Positions 61,702 to 64,000 of a DNA stretch of 64,000 bases are shown in pieces (position 1 is the first letter of the stretch; the number at the start of each line of letters is the position of its first letter). Source of the DNA: Paenibacillus sp. H1-7 (GTDB taxonomy: Bacteria; Bacillota; Bacilli; Paenibacillales; NBRC-103111). Location: the NCBI RefSeq assembly GCF_022354825.1, contig NZ_CP031168.1, positions 6,325,501 to 6,389,500 of the forward strand. Direction: 5' to 3'. The notes beneath the pieces are model-generated. The model was not told where the DNA came from. It was given only the letters and a program-made list of their open reading frames with translations, and ran no database searches. The position numbers and the translations under genes are program-made.

Positions 61702-62439
61702 TTAGGCTTTGCCTGTTATGACCTTCCAGGCGAATTTCGGCAGCACGAGCTGTCTGCGCCATCTCGAAGGATTCGACAGCAGCCGGTACAGCCATTCCAC
61801 ATGCAGCTTCTGCCACACCACAGGAGCTCGCTTCACTTTCCCTGCGATCACATCGAGGCTGCCTCCGACACCGAAGGTTATCTTCGCATTCAGTACCGTC
61901 CGGTACTTATTAATCCATTTCTCCGAGTAAGGGGCCCCCATCGCCACGATCAGAAAATCCGGCTTCGCCGAGCCGATCTCGCGTACGATCCGGTCCTCGT
62001 CTTTTTTATCGAAAAAGCCGTTCTGCCTCCCTGCAATACGCACGCCCGGATAGCGGGCCATTATCGTTTCCACCGATTTGCGGCTCGTCTCTTCGTCCGC
62101 TCCAAGGAAATAGAACGAATATCCTTTGCGGCTGCCGATCTCGAGCATGCCCGTCAAAATATCAAACCCCGTCACGCGTTCACGCAGCGGCGTGCCTTTC
62201 CATTTGGCAGCCATGACAATGCCGATTCCGTCAGGCGTAACGAGCCCTGCGGCATCCATAATCTGCTTGAGCTGAGCATCTTGTCTGGAGGTCATGACGA
62301 TCTCCGGGTTCGCCGTAATTAGATGAAACAGCTCGCCCTCGCCTTCCTTGCGGTCCGCCTGCGCGGTGAGATGCTCCAATGTTTCGGTTAAGTTCAGTGT
62401 GGAAAAAGAGACTCCCATCACATCGATCGATTGCTGCAT
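61702..62439 (-). CDS. tagA: WecG/TagA/CpsF-family glycosyltransferase (GT26)
   Basis: The 245-residue protein belongs to GT26, which adds N-acetylmannosamine or related sugars to undecaprenyl-linked GlcNAc for wall teichoic acid or other polymers. Motifs are LITANPEIVMTSRQD, LVTPDGIGIVMAAKWKG, VTGFDILTGML, FYFLGADEETSRK and the closing GAPYSEKWI and GGSLDVIAGKVKRAP. AAGGGG precedes the ATG. No other wall-polymer genes flank it, so the polymer is not known. The symbol reflects family likeness. Confidence 0.88.
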   Translation of the reverse strand: MQQSIDVMGVSFSTLNLTETLEHLTAQADRKEGEGELFHLITANPEIVMTSRQDAQLKQIMDAAGLVTPDGIGIVMAAKWKGTPLRERVTGFDILTGMLEIGSRKGYSFYFLGADEETSRKSVETIMARYPGVRIAGRQNGFFDKKDEDRIVREIGSAKPDFLIVAMGAPYSEKWINKYRTVLNAKITFGVGGSLDVIAGKVKRAPVVWQKLHVEWLYRLLSNPSRWRRQLVLPKFAWKVITGKA

Positions 62440-62568
62440 TGCTTCCCCTTCCTTTGCCGGGCCTGCGGTTTCCTTGCCTTTGCCGCACTAGGCCAAGCCC
62501 TTGTTCTTTCCCCTATTGTACCTTCAATTGCCTGCCTGTTGCAAAAAAAATTGTCTGATGCCGCCGCA

Positions 62569-64000
62569 TCATTCGATTGTCAGCGCCGCTTCCTTCATCC
62601 TCGCAATCCCGTACGCCATATCGGGCTCCGATAAATGCGGAAAATGAAATATGACCCCGTATCGCCGCCTGCCGCCAGCATCATCGACTTCCGTATCGGA
62701 CCATCGAATGCCGGCGGCAAGGCACCGCTCGCGGTAACGAACGTATTGCTCCTCTGTGCCCTTCCACCATCCGAAAAGATGAAGCCCCGCATCGCTCTCC
62801 ACCCAATCGAACAGCCCGGATAGCGATTCTCCAAGGAGCTGCTGCAGACATTCGAACTTGCGGCCGTACACCCGTTTCATACGCCGCAAATGCTTCTCAT
62901 ACTGCCCGCTGGCCATAAATGCAGCCAATGTACGCTGCTCCAGCAGACCGGTAGGGAGCAGCTCGTACAATGCCTTGGCTTTGACGAACGCGCTTGTCAA
63001 AGCTTGCGGAACCACTGCGTAGCCGATTCTTACGCTGGGAAGCAGTGTCTTGCTGAAAGAGCCGATGTGGATCACTCTTTCATGGCGGTCCAATACCTTC
63101 AGCGGCTCCAACGGCTTGCCGCGATGGCGGAATTCACTGTCGTAATCGTCCTCTACGATGATGGCTCCCTTCTCATAGGCCCAGCCGAGCAGCTGCTGTC
63201 TTCGTTCCATGCTCAGCACGGAGCCTGTAGGAAACTGTCTGCCGGGGGTGACGAAGAGCAGCCGTGCGTCCCAAACGTCCGGTACCATGCCATACTCGTC
63301 CACATCGGCGAGGATGCACGTTCCTCCGACGGATTGCACCGCCCGCTGAATACCAAGAAAGCCCGGATTCTCAACAATCACATGCTCCCCTTTGTTAACG
63401 AGCAGCTGCACCGCGAAAGCGATAGCCTGCATGGAGCCGCTGACCACGATGATTTGACCGGCATCGACCGCTATCCCTCTTGCTCTGCGCAAATATTGCG
63501 CTATGCCCTCGCGAAGCGCTTCGTCGCCTTGGGCTTGAACCAAGCTGCCGTATGCGCGGCCTTCCGACATGCTGAGCTTTCTCGCTTGTGCATACAGACA
63601 CCGGTTCCACTCCTCCTGCGGAAACCATGCCAAATCCGGCGCGAACATATGGAAATCGATACGCCGCATACCCTCATCCGAATGTGCAGGTATGCCCGCC
63701 GCACGAGGATAAGAATGGCTTTCCACCCGCTGTCCCCATTCCGAGAGTGTATAGGCCGCCTCAAGCGGGTCCTCCCGCTTCATCTCCTTCGTCCTGTACG
63801 AAATGAAGGTTCCGCGTCCGATCTCGCTTACGACGTAGCCTTCGGCGGCCAGCATTTCGTATACCTGATTGACCGTGCCTCTCGATACCCCATACAATCC
63901 GGCCAGCTCCCGGCTGGAAGGCAGCTTGGTCCGGTAAGGCAGCACGGCGTCTACAATCGAATCGCGGATGGAATGGTACAAGGAGAGCAGCTTGGTCGGG
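62569..64000 (-). CDS. MocR/GabR-type regulator: GntR HTH fused to aminotransferase fold (partial)
   Basis: The protein reads from the window edge, PTKLLSLYHSIRDSIVDAVL onward. It has a GntR winged helix (KLPSSRELAGLYGVSRGTVN and GRGTFISYR) and then a PLP aminotransferase-like domain with VTPGRQFPTGSVLSM and the likely PLP lysine in HIGSFSKTLLPSVRIGYAV. Such MocR/GabR regulators bind PLP and control PLP or amino-acid metabolism genes. The N-terminal 20-30 residues lie beyond the window, so the true start is not visible. Confidence 0.9.
   Translation of the reverse strand, partial: PTKLLSLYHSIRDSIVDAVLPYRTKLPSSRELAGLYGVSRGTVNQVYEMLAAEGYVVSEIGRGTFISYRTKEMKREDPLEAAYTLSEWGQRVESHSYPRAAGIPAHSDEGMRRIDFHMFAPDLAWFPQEEWNRCLYAQARKLSMSEGRAYGSLVQAQGDEALREGIAQYLRRARGIAVDAGQIIVVSGSMQAIAFAVQLLVNKGEHVIVENPGFLGIQRAVQSVGGTCILADVDEYGMVPDVWDARLLFVTPGRQFPTGSVLSMERRQQLLGWAYEKGAIIVEDDYDSEFRHRGKPLEPLKVLDRHERVIHIGSFSKTLLPSVRIGYAVVPQALTSAFVKAKALYELLPTGLLEQRTLAAFMASGQYEKHLRRMKRVYGRKFECLQQLLGESLSGLFDWVESDAGLHLFGWWKGTEEQYVRYRERCLAAGIRWSDTEVDDAGGRRRYGVIFHFPHLSEPDMAYGIARMKEAALTIE

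Overview
The window looks like chromosomal DNA of a Gram-positive Paenibacillus-type bacterium. The signs are strong AGGAGG-type ribosome binding sites, a split glycine decarboxylase (GcvPA/GcvPB), lipoprotein binding proteins, a surface protein with SLH anchors, a YkoEDC-type thiamine-precursor transporter, a ba3-type oxidase and many Rho-independent terminators. This assignment is inference from gene content. No rRNA, tRNA, CRISPR array, phage or transposase gene was seen. Most genes are on the minus strand.

Layout. 0.1-8.2 kb is a glycine locus. Two tandem glycine riboswitches, each ending in a terminator, face away from a shared promoter region. One precedes gcvH (with a double-length UxaA-family dehydratase downstream), the other precedes gcvT-gcvPA-gcvPB. 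8.2-10.8 kb holds a probable LacI remnant, an AraC regulator and pyruvate kinase. 10.9-18.5 kb is a sugar ABC transporter (binding protein and two permeases) ending in a cytoplasmic sulfatase gene, divergent from a histidine kinase/response regulator pair. Two stacked palindromic repeat elements sit inside this transporter operon. 18.6-21.8 kb holds a metallophosphoesterase, an EamA transporter, a DinB protein and a kinase remnant. 21.9-27.7 kb holds three secreted polysaccharide-lyase-type proteins and a DeoR regulator.

27.8-34.3 kb carries an NhaP antiporter, EcsC, cupin and HIT proteins, an MFS transporter with a structured leader, a metallo-beta-lactamase-fold hydrolase and a Crp/Fnr regulator. 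34.4-40.1 kb is one gene for an 1886-residue SLH-anchored 5'-nucleotidase-type protein with four PhoP-box repeats upstream. 40.2-44.1 kb holds GNAT, MTHFR-like, methyltransferase and GyrI-like genes and a decayed VOC gene. 44.8-47.2 kb is a three-gene ba3 oxidase operon including a 42-residue CoxIIa subunit, with Fnr-type palindromes. 47.4-50.6 kb has a fatty-acid desaturase, a half-size MFS protein and an FAD oxidase. 50.6-52.0 kb is repeat-rich and mostly non-coding. 52.1-54.0 kb is an acetate-type symporter with its DUF485 partner. 54.1-58.2 kb is a TPP-riboswitch operon ykoE-ykoD-ykoC-tenA. The right end holds a CE7 esterase, psd, an Fsr-like exporter, a WecG/TagA glycosyltransferase and a MocR/GabR regulator cut by the window edge.

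The strongest leads are the Pho-box/SLH nucleotidase pairing, the sulfatase-ABC-two-component locus with its shared ATACCCCC motif and internal palindromic elements, the paired glycine riboswitches, and the Fnr-type sites on the oxidase operon. Functions are assigned from recognised motifs without database searches.
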